From positions 2,170,001 through 2,234,000 of the forward strand of contig NZ_CP133262.1 of the NCBI RefSeq assembly GCF_030915405.1: 64,000 nucleotides of DNA. The letters run 5' to 3'. The notes under the pieces were generated by a model. It worked only from the letters and a program-made list of their open reading frames with translations. It did no database searches and was not told where the DNA came from. The first letter of the stretch is position 1. Each line of letters starts with the position of its first letter. The stretch is from Neobacillus nitrireducens. Lineage in GTDB: Bacteria; Bacillota; Bacilli; Bacillales; Cytobacillaceae. Shown one piece after another: positions 12,712 to 22,736 of this stretch. Position numbers and translations under genes: made by a program.

Positions 12712-13182
12712 TTAACTGAGCTGTTCTCGTATGTAAGTTAGTGCCTCATCTACATGGCCTTTAACTTTGACTTTTCTCCATTCTTTGACGAGGTTGCCTT
12801 CCTTATCAATAATAAAAGTTGATCGTTCTATTCCCATATATTCTTTACCAAAGTTCTTCTTTAACTTCCAAACTCCAAATGCTTCCGCTAATTGATGCTC
12901 CGTATCTGCAAGCAGCAAAAATGGCAAACCATATTTCTCAACAAATTTTTGATGACGATCAACTGGGTCTGGACTCACTCCCAATATAACGGCATCCACC
13001 TCTGTAAATTGTTGAATTTGATCTCGAAAATCACATGCCTCGGTTGTACAGCCCGGTGTCATGTCTTTAGGATAAAAATAAAGCACAACATTAGTGCCCT
13101 TGAATTTTGAAAGAGTTACTGTTTCTCCACTATTGGTTTCTAACTCAAAATTCGGTACCTGCATACCAATTTCAACAGACAT
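12712..13182 (-). CDS. ygaF: Thiol peroxidase (Bcp/PrxQ-type peroxiredoxin)
   Basis: A 156-residue peroxiredoxin reducing H2O2 and organic peroxides with thiol donors. The peroxidatic motif is YFYPKDMTPGCTTEACDF: the first Cys of GCTTEAC is peroxidatic and the second, five residues later, is the resolving Cys of the atypical two-Cys PrxQ class. The C-terminal STFIIDKEG strand is typical. I chose ATG 13182, with AGGAG eight to nine bases upstream, over GTG 13191, which overlaps the Shine-Dalgarno. Position matches B. subtilis ygaF between gsaB and perR; PerR control is possible but no PER box was seen here. Confidence 0.94.
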   Translation of the reverse strand: MSVEIGMQVPNFELETNSGETVTLSKFKGTNVVLYFYPKDMTPGCTTEACDFRDQIQQFTEVDAVILGVSPDPVDRHQKFVEKYGLPFLLLADTEHQLAEAFGVWKLKKNFGKEYMGIERSTFIIDKEGNLVKEWRKVKVKGHVDEALTYIREQLS

Positions 13183-13261
13183 CCTAACCACTCCTATTGT
13201 AATTTATTCCTTAATGTCAGCGTATCAAAGTCAGGGCTCACTACACAAATATCCTGCATCA

Positions 13262-13660
13262 CTAGCTGACTTTTTCTCGATCAAATACCACGCGAGCAAC
13301 AAAGGCGGCTGGTAGTGTATAACCTATCAAGGCCTCGGTGACAGTAATAATTCTTCCTAAACCATGGGGAATGACATCCCCATTTCCAACTGAAAATAAA
13401 GTCATTGCACTAAAATAAAAGCTTGTTTCAAAAATATTCTGGTGATCTTGGGTATTTACCTCCCTTAACAACGGCATTCCGATCAATTCAAAAAGTAAAT
13501 AAATAAGACCAAAACCAATAATAACAGTTAAATAAACTGAACCTAAATATAAAAAGTTATCAATGGATACTAATTTCCCTTTTACGGTATTTGGAACAAA
13601 GAGCGTCCTTAAGCTCATAAAGATGCACAAAATAACGAGTGGCAGCAAGAAAAAAAACAC
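13262..13660 (-). CDS. Two-TM ion-channel-domain protein
   Basis: A small membrane protein of about 132 residues with the layout of one pore module: N-terminal helix (LPLVILCIF), a second hydrophobic segment (SVYLTVIIGFGLIYLLFEL), a pore loop TLFSVGNGDVIP and a final helix EALIGYTLPAAFVARVV. The pore loop sits where potassium channels carry TVGYGD, but reads SVGNGD, so selectivity is uncertain. There is no regulatory RCK domain, so it may assemble as a minimal tetramer. The start is probably GTG 13660 after GAGGTGATCT; GTG 13669 overlaps that signal. Confidence 0.75.
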   Translation of the reverse strand: MFFFLLPLVILCIFMSLRTLFVPNTVKGKLVSIDNFLYLGSVYLTVIIGFGLIYLLFELIGMPLLREVNTQDHQNIFETSFYFSAMTLFSVGNGDVIPHGLGRIITVTEALIGYTLPAAFVARVVFDREKVS

Positions 13661-13732
13661 ACAGATCACCTCAATTTAACATCTGATATTTAATTTCTAT
13701 GCACGCTTGGCCAATATAATATCAAATTCTAG

Positions 13733-14518
13733 TTAATTGCCGGCACCTCGGTATTTTTTTACCCCTTGATTCCAAAGCATGACGGACAGGACGAAGAAAA
13801 CAACTCCAATCACAGGAGTTAAAAAAGAGTACCAAAACCATTCCTTTTTGCCGAGGAAAAATGCAGCTGGATAAACGCCAACAAAAGCAAATGGCATCAC
13901 CCACGTTAGTACAAAACGAATAAGTTTATTATAGATATTAACGGGATACCGTCCATAATTGCTAATATTGTACATCATCGGCATAAGCGAGGTGCGTGCA
14001 TCTGCCCAAAAGCTAATACAGGCAATCATGATGAACACCCCACCATAAACCAATGCCCCACCAAGCACAAAAACAATAAACAAGAACGGGTCGAACCAAT
14101 GGACCTCTAGCCCTAATCGACTACCTGCATAAAACATGACAGCAAGTCCCGTGATCGCCCCTAATAATGATTCCATTTCAATTCGTTCAAGAATAATTTG
14201 AAAGAGACTGTGTATCGGCCTGGTTAAGATACGGTCTAACTCCCCCTTAACGATATAGCGTTCATTAAAATCCCATATGTTAAAGAAGGCAGAAAAAACT
14301 GCAGAAGGAACTAGAAAAAATCCATAGATGAAGATGATTTCATCTCTATTCCAGCCATTTAGTAAATTGGTATGTCCAAAGACAACCAATATGAAGATAA
14401 GATTTATAGCTTGCGATAGTAAATCAGAAAAAAACTCTACAAATATATCTGCTCGATATTGAAGTCTTGTTTTTAAATATTGAGATAAGTATTGAAAAAA
14501 CATCGAAATATAAAACAA
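13733..14518 (-). CDS. ABC-2 type permease subunit (DUF990-like)
   Basis: A 261-residue integral membrane protein with about six hydrophobic helices and no signal peptide. It is the last of three genes: ATPase, permease, permease, with a 3-bp gap to its partner. The two-permease arrangement is typical of ABC2_membrane_6 (DUF990) exporters. A cytosolic segment FNERYIVKGELDRILTRPIH after the second helix resembles the FLxGxLDxxLxRP-type signature I associate with this family. Substrate unknown; homologues have been tied to drug or lipid export, but nothing here decides that. Confidence 0.83.
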   Translation of the reverse strand: MFYISMFFQYLSQYLKTRLQYRADIFVEFFSDLLSQAINLIFILVVFGHTNLLNGWNRDEIIFIYGFFLVPSAVFSAFFNIWDFNERYIVKGELDRILTRPIHSLFQIILERIEMESLLGAITGLAVMFYAGSRLGLEVHWFDPFLFIVFVLGGALVYGGVFIMIACISFWADARTSLMPMMYNISNYGRYPVNIYNKLIRFVLTWVMPFAFVGVYPAAFFLGKKEWFWYSFLTPVIGVVFFVLSVMLWNQGVKKYRGAGN

Positions 14519-14521
14519 CTT

Positions 14522-15313
14522 TTAGCCCCCTTGAATAATCAGTTGTTTTTTCGCCAAGGACCAAAGGATTTGGATGGGAAAAAATAAAATGATTACCCAA
14601 ACAAATTGTTGAGAAATTGCTTCAAGTGCTTGGGTATGGGAAAAACCTTTTGTAACAATCATACTAGGAAAATAACTAATTCCTTGAAAGGGAAGATATT
14701 TCATCACATCTTGTGCCCAGCCTGGAAAAAAACTAATCGGCAATAATAGTCCTGAAAATAAATCAATAACGACACGTTTTGCCCGAATGAGCCCGGAGTT
14801 ATTATATAAGAAGAAAGTAGTAATCCCCGTTAATAAATTCAATTCAGTGTTTATAAAGAAACTTAACAGGATGGAGAGCGCAAATAATCCCCAGACACTT
14901 AAATCCCATGTAAATTCTATGGGAAAGACAAAATAAACAATCAGCATTCCAGGCATTGAAAAGAAGAATAGCCTAAAAATCCCTTCCCCCAAGCCCTGCA
15001 TCGTTTTCATTCCGAGATAATTATAGGGTCGGATTAATTCAATCGCCACTTTTCCTTCCATAATTTCTAATGCCATTTCACGATCGAGATTGTTAAAGTA
15101 AAATGCACGGGCCATCCAGGAAATTGCTACATAGGTGGTCATCTGTGTGACAGAAAGACCAACGATATGTTCCTTAGAGCCATAGATCGCAGACCACAAA
15201 AAATAATAGGCTCCAATGTTAATACTATAGATTAGAATTCCTGTGTAATAGTTGGTCCGGTATGCAAGCATCATTAAAAAGCGGATTCTAATCATTTCAA
15301 GGTATTTATCCAC
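14522..15313 (-). CDS. ABC-2 type permease subunit (DUF990-like)
   Basis: A 263-residue membrane protein with about six helices; the N-terminus YRTNYYTGILIYSINIGAYY and the loop EIMEGKVAIELIRPYNYLG are typical of the ABC2_membrane_6 (DUF990) family. The GTG start directly follows the TAA of the ATPase gene (TAAGTG), so translation is likely coupled. Presumably forms a heterodimer with the next gene product to make the export channel. Confidence 0.85.
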   Translation of the reverse strand: MDKYLEMIRIRFLMMLAYRTNYYTGILIYSINIGAYYFLWSAIYGSKEHIVGLSVTQMTTYVAISWMARAFYFNNLDREMALEIMEGKVAIELIRPYNYLGMKTMQGLGEGIFRLFFFSMPGMLIVYFVFPIEFTWDLSVWGLFALSILLSFFINTELNLLTGITTFFLYNNSGLIRAKRVVIDLFSGLLLPISFFPGWAQDVMKYLPFQGISYFPSMIVTKGFSHTQALEAISQQFVWVIILFFPIQILWSLAKKQLIIQGG

Positions 15314-16321
15314 TTACACTGCACCCTTTTCATAGATATTTCGAATGATTTCTTCTGTAGAGGTTTCGTTTATTTTAATATCTTTTATTTTAAATGCGGC
15401 GACTACCTTGGCAATGACCTGTGAAATAAGTTCATCATTATCTTCTAATGCTGCTGTAAAAATTTGCTCTTTTTCGTCCTGCTCCCACTTAACAGGTATC
15501 CCTCGGGTGAGATTTAGCAGTTCAGAAACTCCGACATGCTCAAGGAACTGAAACTGAAGTTCCTTTCCTTCTCCCCATTTCTCCTGAAGATTCTTTAGTG
15601 CACCATCATAAATAACCTTTCCTTCGTCAAGCATAATCACCCGTTCGCATAATGCCTCAATATCCGTTAAATCATGTGTGGTTAGGAGAATGGTCGTCTG
15701 ATATTTCTCATTAATTTCTTTTAAAAAATCACGAATCTTTAACTTAACGAGCACATCTAAGCCGATCGTCGGTTCATCCAAAAACAATAATGGAGGGTTG
15801 TGAATCAATGCGGCTGCAAGCTCACACCTCATTCTTTGGCCAAGAGATAATTTCCGCACGGGCTTATCTAAGAGCGGCTCAATATCTAAAGTCTGGATGA
15901 CATGATTCATGTGGCTGTTATAATCTTCATCTGACACCTTATACACCTTTTTCAAAAGGCGAAAGGATTCCTGAACCGCTATATCCCACCATAATTGTGA
16001 TCGTTGTCCAAAAACAACTCCAATGGTTTGGACAAATCTTTCCCGTTCTTTATGTGGGTTCATTCCGTTTACGGTGATTTGCCCGGAAGAAGGTGTCAAA
16101 ATTCCTGTCAGCATTTTAATCGTTGTTGATTTACCAGCACCATTTTCACCAATATATCCGACCATTTCACCCTTTTTCACTAAAAAATTAATATCATTTA
16201 CAGCTGGAACCACTTTATAATTTCTTGTTAGTAAATCTCGAAATGCCCCTTTTAAGCCCGTCCGACTGGAATAGGACTTAAATTCTTTTCGTAAGTTTTT
16301 TACTTCAATTACATTTTCCAT
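15314..16321 (-). CDS. ABC transporter ATP-binding protein (exporter)
   Basis: A 335-residue NBD powering the two permeases encoded next. Walker A is GENGAGKST (about 58-66), Q-loop GVVFGQRSQLWWD, signature LSLGQRM, Walker B LLFLDEPTIGLD, H-loop TTHD. The 100-residue C-terminal extension after the core matches the DrrA/NatA-like subclass. ATG 16321 is preceded by GGGAGG; the longer TTG start at 16339 would contain that signal. It is divergent from gsaB, with 160 bp between them. Substrate unknown. Confidence 0.92.
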   Translation of the reverse strand: MENVIEVKNLRKEFKSYSSRTGLKGAFRDLLTRNYKVVPAVNDINFLVKKGEMVGYIGENGAGKSTTIKMLTGILTPSSGQITVNGMNPHKERERFVQTIGVVFGQRSQLWWDIAVQESFRLLKKVYKVSDEDYNSHMNHVIQTLDIEPLLDKPVRKLSLGQRMRCELAAALIHNPPLLFLDEPTIGLDVLVKLKIRDFLKEINEKYQTTILLTTHDLTDIEALCERVIMLDEGKVIYDGALKNLQEKWGEGKELQFQFLEHVGVSELLNLTRGIPVKWEQDEKEQIFTAALEDNDELISQVIAKVVAAFKIKDIKINETSTEEIIRNIYEKGAV

Positions 16322-16480
16322 TTTTTCCTCCCGAATCAATGCCTAAAAGGATAGTTTAGCCAAATAAGACTGATAAAACAACACTCAAGCACTTCAATAA
16401 CTTTCCGAAAAGTGAAAACACATTCGGGAAATGAGGAAAAGTGATAAAATAAGTAAGAATCAGATGAAGGAGGAAAAAAT

Positions 16481-17776
16481 ATGAAATTTACTAATTCAGA
16501 AAGATTACATAATGAAGCACTTGAACACATTGTTGGCGGCGTTAACAGTCCCTCTCGGTCCTACAAAGCTGTTGGCGGCGGTGCCCCTGTTGTCATGGAA
16601 CGCGCTCAAGGTGCATATTTCTGGGATGTCGACGGTAATCAGTATATCGATTATCTTGCAGCCTATGGTCCAATTATTACAGGCCATGCCCACCCGCATA
16701 TTACAGAAGCAATCAAATATGCGGCTGAAAGTGGCGTCCTTTATGGTACACCAACACCGCATGAAGTGAAATTTGCTAAAATGTTAAAAGATGCGATTCC
16801 TTCGATGGAAAAGGTTCGTTTTGTTAACTCAGGCACAGAAGGCGTAATGACGACTATACGTGTGGCCCGTGCTTATACCGGACGCGATAAAATTATCAAA
16901 TTTGCCGGCTGTTATCACGGACACTCTGACCTCGTCCTTGTCGCTGCAGGCTCAGGGCCATCTACTTTAGGCACGCCGGATTCTGCCGGTGTACCAAAAA
17001 GCATCGCTCAAGAAGTAATTACAGTACCATTCAATGATATCGAGCCCTTTAAAGAAGCGATGGCTAAATGGGGCGACCAAATTGCTGCGGTCCTCGTGGA
17101 ACCAATTGTTGGCAACTTCGGGATTGTTGAACCGAAACCAGACTTCCTACAACAGGTTAATGACATTACCCATACAGCAGGCGCACTCGTGATTTATGAT
17201 GAAGTCATCACGGCTTTCCGCTTTATGTACGGCGGCGCCCAAGATTTATTAGGGGTTCAGCCAGATTTAACAGTGTTAGGCAAAATCATAGGCGGCGGCC
17301 TGCCAATCGGTGCCTACGGTGGACGGAAGGAAATCATGGAAACTGTTGCTCCGCTCGGACCTGCCTATCAAGCAGGAACGATGGCAGGGAACCCTGCTTC
17401 CATCCTTTCAGGAATCGCCTGTCTTGAAGTATTAAAGCAAGAAGGTATTTATGATTATTTAGACCGTTTAGGTGCGATGCTTGAAGAGGGAATTTTAGAG
17501 GCTGCAAAGGAAAACAATATTCATATAACAATAAATCGTTTGAAAGGAGCTTTAACGGTTTATTTTACAAATGAAAAAATAGAAAATTATGTGCAAGCTG
17601 AAAATACAGACGGTGAAACATTTGCAAAATTCTTTAAGCATATGCTGCACCAAGGAATAAACCTTGCTCCTTCCAAATATGAAGCGTGGTTCTTGACTAT
17701 TGCACATACAAAAGAGGATGTTGAAGCAACTTTACACGCAGTTAGAAATGCATTTTCCTCACTTTCTAACGAATAA
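16481..17776 (+). CDS. gsaB: Glutamate-1-semialdehyde 2,1-aminomutase
   Basis: PLP enzyme that converts glutamate-1-semialdehyde to 5-aminolevulinate in C5 tetrapyrrole synthesis. The 431 residues include [36 protein letters not shown], the PLP Asp in [10 protein letters not shown] and the Schiff-base Lys in [26 protein letters not shown] lies nine bases before ATG 16481. The name gsaB rests on position between ygaF and ygaE; Bacillus usually carries a second copy, hemL, in the hem operon, so this is likely the paralogue rather than the sole enzyme. Confidence 0.95.
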   Translation: MKFTNSERLHNEALEHIVGGVNSPSRSYKAVGGGAPVVMERAQGAYFWDVDGNQYIDYLAAYGPIITGHAHPHITEAIKYAAESGVLYGTPTPHEVKFAKMLKDAIPSMEKVRFVNSGTEGVMTTIRVARAYTGRDKIIKFAGCYHGHSDLVLVAAGSGPSTLGTPDSAGVPKSIAQEVITVPFNDIEPFKEAMAKWGDQIAAVLVEPIVGNFGIVEPKPDFLQQVNDITHTAGALVIYDEVITAFRFMYGGAQDLLGVQPDLTVLGKIIGGGLPIGAYGGRKEIMETVAPLGPAYQAGTMAGNPASILSGIACLEVLKQEGIYDYLDRLGAMLEEGILEAAKENNIHITINRLKGALTVYFTNEKIENYVQAENTDGETFAKFFKHMLHQGINLAPSKYEAWFLTIAHTKEDVEATLHAVRNAFSSLSNE

Positions 17777-17793
17777 ATATACACCATTTATGC

Positions 17794-17826
17794 AAAAAAG
17801 GAAGTGGATATCACTTCCTTTTTTTA
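17794..17826 (+). terminator. Terminator after gsaB
   Basis: AAAAAAGGAAGTG, loop GATAT, CACTTCCTTTTTT: a perfect hairpin with T run, 18 bp past the stop codon. Confidence 0.9.
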
Positions 17827-17838
17827 TTATTAATCATT

Positions 17839-17852
17839 TGAAAACGTTTACA
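17839..17852 (+). promoter_or_regulatory. Candidate cre (CcpA) site upstream of gltB
   Basis: TGAAAACGTTTACA fits the cre consensus TGWAANCGNTNWCA at every position. It lies about 240 bp upstream of the gltB start and just past the gsaB terminator. The rest of 17853-18050 is AT-rich leader with no gene. Confidence 0.55.
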
Positions 17853-18049
17853 ATTATACATTTCCTCAATTATCCAACACAAATTTGGATCTATTTTCTT
17901 ATCCAAAATAATGTATATTTATTTGATTTCTGAAAATTCTTATGATATTATTAATCTATTATTTTTACCCTTTTACTTTATACCTCGTTAAAGTATCAAC
18001 CGAGTACAAACTACAACCAAATACAATATTCATAAACTTTAAGTTTCAT

Positions 18050-18094
18050 AGGAGGTGAAAGAGGCCTTAGCGAAATTTGCTAAAGCCTAATATG
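18050..18094 (+). promoter_or_regulatory. Hairpin between Shine-Dalgarno and start of gltB
   Basis: AGGAGGTG at 18050-18057 is 34 bases from ATG 18092, too far for normal use. Between them lies a hairpin at 18062-18088: AGGCCTTAGC, loop GAAATTT, GCTAAAGCCT (one C-A mismatch). If it folds, the Shine-Dalgarno and the start come to normal spacing. Confidence 0.55.
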
Positions 18095-21000
18095 ATGACA
18101 CAAAAATGGACCCCTTCCCTATTCAAAGATTTCCACAAACAAGAACATGATGCCTGCGGGATTGTCGCATGTCTTGAAAAATCAAAGCATCCAACCAGAA
18201 AAAATATTTTTGATTGTATAAACGCTTTAGTAACAATGAACCATCGTGCTGGTTTTATTAACGGAGAAGGCGATGGCGTAGGTATTCATACGGATATCCC
18301 TGTTGCACTTTGGAAAGAAAAACTGCTCCAGGCCGGTCAGGAACCAACACTTGCTGAAAAAGAGGAATTTGCTGTTGGTCATGTTTTTGTTAGCCAAAAA
18401 GCAAATTGGAAGACTACGAAACAAGAATTAATAAACAAGTTAGAAAAATACGGCTTTGATTTAATCTATGAAACAGATAAAGTAACCGATACTTCGGCTC
18501 TTGGTCCAATCGCTATTCAGGAAAATCCTGTGTTTTGGCAATTCGCCTGTCTTTCCGCTCAAAAGGGACAGGAATTAACGAAGGCCCTTTTCGATGCTTT
18601 AGTTGATTTAGAAACAAACGAACTAGTTCATGTCGCTTCACTAAGTCAGAACCATGTGGTTTATAAGGTAATGGGTGCTGGGGATATTCTTCCGCGTTTC
18701 TATCATGACCTTGCAAATCCACTTGTTGCATCAACAATGACACTCGGACATAATCGCTATTCTACAAACACACTTTCAAGCTTTTTCCGTGTCCAACCAT
18801 TTAGTGTTCTCGGGCATAATGGAGAAATCAATACAATTGCAAAGCTTCGCGACGAAGCTAAAATGATTGGTGTACCGCTAGTCAAAGATGGCAGTGACTC
18901 TCAAGATTTAAGCCGGACAATGGAAACATTAATTTGCCGTGAAGGTTATTCTTTATTTGAAGCAATGGATGTTTTATTCCCGCCAATTATCAATGAAATT
19001 AAGGCATATCCTGAAAATCTACAAGATCTATATACTTATCTGAGGGAAGCCTGGGGACACTTTGCCCAAGGTCCTGCAGGAATTATCTCTAGATTTGGCG
19101 ATGAAGCTGTATTCAGTGTCGATGCTCTCGGTCTCCGTCCACTTTGGATGCTTGAAATTGATAGCTCGTATCTGTTTTCCTCAGAACCGGGAATCATTTC
19201 TTCAAGCGAATATGTTAATGATCCAAAGCCTTTAGCACCAGGTGAAAAGGTTGGCTTTAAATGGAACGATGATACGCTAGAAGTATATGAACAAGCACGT
19301 TTTCAAAATGAGGTCTACACTCGCTTTTCTGAAAAGTTAAATATCAGCGAGGTGAGGGCGCGTTTGCTTCCTCCTTCATTAGGTAAGACAGTTACAATGA
19401 ATTATCCTGACAAAATCCATAATGGACAATATAAAGCTTTCGGCTGGGAACGCGATCATATCCAATTAATCGAGCAAATGGCAGAAAAAGGTGTGGAGCC
19501 CATTCGTTCATTGGGCCACGATGCCCCACTTGCTGCGCTTAACCCTGAACGAAAAAATATTGCTGATTATTTTAAAGAGAGTGTGGCTGTCGTTACGAAT
19601 CCTGCAATTGACCGGGACCGCGAAACTGAACATTTTTCCACTCGAGTAATTATTGGAAAGCGACCAACTTTATTTAATAAAGAAAATAGTGAGACTGTGA
19701 TTGAATTGACCACTCCTTTATTATTGGAAGGAAAAGCAGGCTATAGTCTTTCCGAAGGTTTAGGGCAGCCAAGTTTTGATCAAGTTGTTCATCATTTTCA
19801 GGAACAAAAGCTAGTAACCTTTATTTCTACAACCTTCAAAAAAGAAGAAAAGTTGGAGCATGCATTAGAAAGACTTGCAACTGAAGCAGTCCAAGCGGTG
19901 CAGGCTGGGAAGACATTACTTGTCCTTGATGATGCAACAGCACATCAGGAAGATTCCTATTGGATTGACCCACATTTAGTAACATCGGTCATTGATCAAG
20001 CACTTGTTAAAGCGGAAATAAGAAGAGATTGTTCTTTAGTTCTTCGCTCTGGAGCTATTCGTTCACTTCATGACATGATTACTGCTTTTGGATTAGGTGC
20101 CGATTTAATTAGTCCATATTACATGTTCCTTACAGTTCTTGACGAGACAACAAAGCCTTTAACAAATCTATATAGTGCTTTAACTAAAGGATTGGAAAAA
20201 GTAATTTCAACCATAGGTATACATGAACTGAGAGGTTATGGTCGTCTTTTCTCAAGTATCGGATTACATGAAGAAATCGCTAACCTATTAAACATCGTTA
20301 ACTTCTTTGGATCGAAGGAACTTGAAACAGATTTTGAAGCGATGAAACTTGATGCTCTGTCCAGAGCTGAGGATTATCACAATGAAAAGGAAAGAGTCGG
20401 AAAGACGTTCCACCTCTTCCCACGGATTTGGAAAGCAATTGGTGAAGTAGCAGCTACAGGTGATTATAGTAGTTATCGTGATAAAATCTCTGAACAAGAA
20501 ACAGAGAATCCAACAACAATTCGCCATTTAATTCAACTTAAAAAGAGTAGTAAATCGCTAACACCGGCAGAAGTGGATCTTTGTGTTGGAGACCATGATT
20601 TACCGTTCCTTATTTCTTCTATGTCCTTTGGTTCACAGAATGAAACTGCATTCAGAGCTTATGCCGAAGGTGCAGACCGGTTAAATATGGTCAGCCTAAA
20701 TGGTGAAGGCGGAGAAATCAAGGATATGCTCGGTAAATATCCAAAAACAAGAGGACAGCAAATTGCCTCCGGTAGATTTGGCGTTAATGCGGAACTCCTT
20801 AACTCTTCGAACCTATTAGAAATTAAAATTGGTCAGGGTGCGAAGCCTGGTGAAGGCGGACATTTACCTGGTTCTAAGGTTACCGCAAAAGTTGCCGAAG
20901 CACGTAATGCAACGCTTGGTTCTGATTTGATTTCACCATCAAACAACCATGATATCTACTCAATTGAAGATTTAGCACAAATGATCCTTGAATTAAAAAC

Positions 21001-22564
21001 GGCAAACGACCAAGCAAAAATTGCTGTTAAAGTTCCAGTTGTTCCAAATATCGGAACGATCGCTGTTGGTATTGCTAAAGCAGGTGCAGATATTATCACT
21101 TTAAGTGGTTTTGATGGCGGTACGGGGGCAGCCAGAATTCATGCCCTTCAGCATGTTGGTTTACCAGTAGAAATTGGTGTTAAAGCAGCACACAATGCCC
21201 TGCTTGAAAGCGGACTTCGTCATAAAGTAGAAATCTGGGCGGATGGCGGCATGAAGAGCGCTATGGATGTTATGAAAATCATGCTGCTTGGTGCAAACCG
21301 AGTTGGTTTCGGTACACTTTCCATGCTGGCAATTGGTTGTACGACCTGCCGCGGCTGTCATTTAGACACCTGTCATGTTGGTATCGCAACTCAAATTGAA
21401 TCAGAAGCACAAGCAAAAGAACACGGCTTAAGACGTTTTGTTCCACGCCAATTGGAATTAGCAGTACAAGGAATTATGAATCTATTTACAGCTTTTGGGA
21501 CAGAGTTGCAGACAATTGCAGCATCGGTTGGTATTCGTAATTTACAGGATGCAGTAGGTCGGTCTGATTTATTAGAACAAATGAAGGGTCAAGGTCAGCT
21601 TAGCCTCTCCTATTTGTTAAAGCCATTAGAAATTAGCCAATTTGCAATCACAAATGCCTCGAAATCAATTGAAGAAGTTCAAATGCAGGTTGCCGTGGGC
21701 GCAGAGTATCTTGATGGCAGTGTCGATCAATTACACTCTTCCCGTGAATTCGCAAGTGTCACATCGGAACAGCGTGTATTAGGCAGCCGTGTTTCCTGTC
21801 ACCGTGTTCGCGGAAGACTTGATGGTTCTTACAAGCAGCTTCCAGCAGTGCAACTAAAATATAAGGGCGGTTCCATTCCCGGAAATGGTTTGGGTGCTTA
21901 TAATAGTGAAGGAATTGACATCACTGTAAATGGCGGCGGTCAAGACGGAGTAGGTAAAACATCTTTTGGTGGAAATATCTATATCCTAAAATCAAAAGGT
22001 AAAGATGGTCAATTTTATAATGGTTCCGTCGGAAAAGGGTTCGGTTACGGTGCTCAAAAAGGGCTTCTTGTTGCACAAGGAAATGCAGATGCACGTGCAG
22101 GGATTAGACTTTCAGGTGCTGACTTAATCATCGGCGGAGCTGTGAAAAAGCCACTTCCAGAAAAAGAAGCAGGTAATATTGGTTCAAATGCTAATATTAA
22201 AGGCTTTGCCTTTGAATATATGACAAATGGCCGCGGCCTTGTACTGGGCGACCCGGGTCCATGGATTTGTGCAGGAATGACGGGCGGGGTTGTCTATATT
22301 CGCCAGCAACCTGATATGGGACTAACAAAAGATGCAATTCAAAGAAGAATTGCCAAAGGGGCAAAGGTTTCAGTTGTTGATTTAAACGAAAAAGGCAAAC
22401 AAGATATTAACGAGCTATTAACCAAGTATACTGACTTGCTTGAACAGAATGGTCAGGCTGACGAAGCTAATCAACTTCGTGCCCTGCTAACAGATTTAGA
22501 AAAGCAATTTGTGCAGGTCCTGCCTGTCAAAGAACAAGCAGATCCGTCTGTATCAACGGAATGA
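18092..22564 (+). CDS. gltB: Glutamate synthase (GOGAT), large subunit
   Basis: Makes two glutamates from glutamine and 2-oxoglutarate. The 1490-residue product starts with a short propeptide followed by HDACGIVACLEK, so Cys22 becomes the N-terminal nucleophile of the class II amidotransferase domain (about 22-420). The central domain, the FMN/synthase TIM barrel (AKPGEGGHLPG, GFDGGTGAARI) and the [3Fe-4S] Cys cluster CTTCRGCHLDTC follow; the C-terminal GXGXG beta-helix runs from about 1240. No small-subunit gene adjoins it. I chose ATG 18092 or 18095; the unusual spacing to the Shine-Dalgarno is noted separately. B. subtilis calls this protein GltA. Confidence 0.96.
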   Translation: MMTQKWTPSLFKDFHKQEHDACGIVACLEKSKHPTRKNIFDCINALVTMNHRAGFINGEGDGVGIHTDIPVALWKEKLLQAGQEPTLAEKEEFAVGHVFVSQKANWKTTKQELINKLEKYGFDLIYETDKVTDTSALGPIAIQENPVFWQFACLSAQKGQELTKALFDALVDLETNELVHVASLSQNHVVYKVMGAGDILPRFYHDLANPLVASTMTLGHNRYSTNTLSSFFRVQPFSVLGHNGEINTIAKLRDEAKMIGVPLVKDGSDSQDLSRTMETLICREGYSLFEAMDVLFPPIINEIKAYPENLQDLYTYLREAWGHFAQGPAGIISRFGDEAVFSVDALGLRPLWMLEIDSSYLFSSEPGIISSSEYVNDPKPLAPGEKVGFKWNDDTLEVYEQARFQNEVYTRFSEKLNISEVRARLLPPSLGKTVTMNYPDKIHNGQYKAFGWERDHIQLIEQMAEKGVEPIRSLGHDAPLAALNPERKNIADYFKESVAVVTNPAIDRDRETEHFSTRVIIGKRPTLFNKENSETVIELTTPLLLEGKAGYSLSEGLGQPSFDQVVHHFQEQKLVTFISTTFKKEEKLEHALERLATEAVQAVQAGKTLLVLDDATAHQEDSYWIDPHLVTSVIDQALVKAEIRRDCSLVLRSGAIRSLHDMITAFGLGADLISPYYMFLTVLDETTKPLTNLYSALTKGLEKVISTIGIHELRGYGRLFSSIGLHEEIANLLNIVNFFGSKELETDFEAMKLDALSRAEDYHNEKERVGKTFHLFPRIWKAIGEVAATGDYSSYRDKISEQETENPTTIRHLIQLKKSSKSLTPAEVDLCVGDHDLPFLISSMSFGSQNETAFRAYAEGADRLNMVSLNGEGGEIKDMLGKYPKTRGQQIASGRFGVNAELLNSSNLLEIKIGQGAKPGEGGHLPGSKVTAKVAEARNATLGSDLISPSNNHDIYSIEDLAQMILELKTANDQAKIAVKVPVVPNIGTIAVGIAKAGADIITLSGFDGGTGAARIHALQHVGLPVEIGVKAAHNALLESGLRHKVEIWADGGMKSAMDVMKIMLLGANRVGFGTLSMLAIGCTTCRGCHLDTCHVGIATQIESEAQAKEHGLRRFVPRQLELAVQGIMNLFTAFGTELQTIAASVGIRNLQDAVGRSDLLEQMKGQGQLSLSYLLKPLEISQFAITNASKSIEEVQMQVAVGAEYLDGSVDQLHSSREFASVTSEQRVLGSRVSCHRVRGRLDGSYKQLPAVQLKYKGGSIPGNGLGAYNSEGIDITVNGGGQDGVGKTSFGGNIYILKSKGKDGQFYNGSVGKGFGYGAQKGLLVAQGNADARAGIRLSGADLIIGGAVKKPLPEKEAGNIGSNANIKGFAFEYMTNGRGLVLGDPGPWICAGMTGGVVYIRQQPDMGLTKDAIQRRIAKGAKVSVVDLNEKGKQDINELLTKYTDLLEQNGQADEANQLRALLTDLEKQFVQVLPVKEQADPSVSTE

Positions 22565-22584
22565 TTTAAAAATATTACTAGAAA

Positions 22585-22612
22585 CGCCCGCTGCTCCCAG
22601 CGGGCGTTTTTT
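22585..22612 (+). terminator. Terminator after gltB
   Basis: CGCCCGCTG, loop CTCC, CAGCGGGCG, then six T; strong hairpin 20 bp past the stop. Confidence 0.95.
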
Positions 22613-22736
22613 CACATTACATTATCCTTTCACAAATGAAATATAAATTCATATAATATCTCTTGATTCTCTTAGTTAATCCATGTATAGTAAAAATTTG
22701 CTTACAAGAAAACATTTTGAAAGGAAACCATTCTGA

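Noticed and set aside
16505..16769. Frames overlapping the start of gsaB
   Set aside because: Shadow frames; gsaB is clearly conserved.
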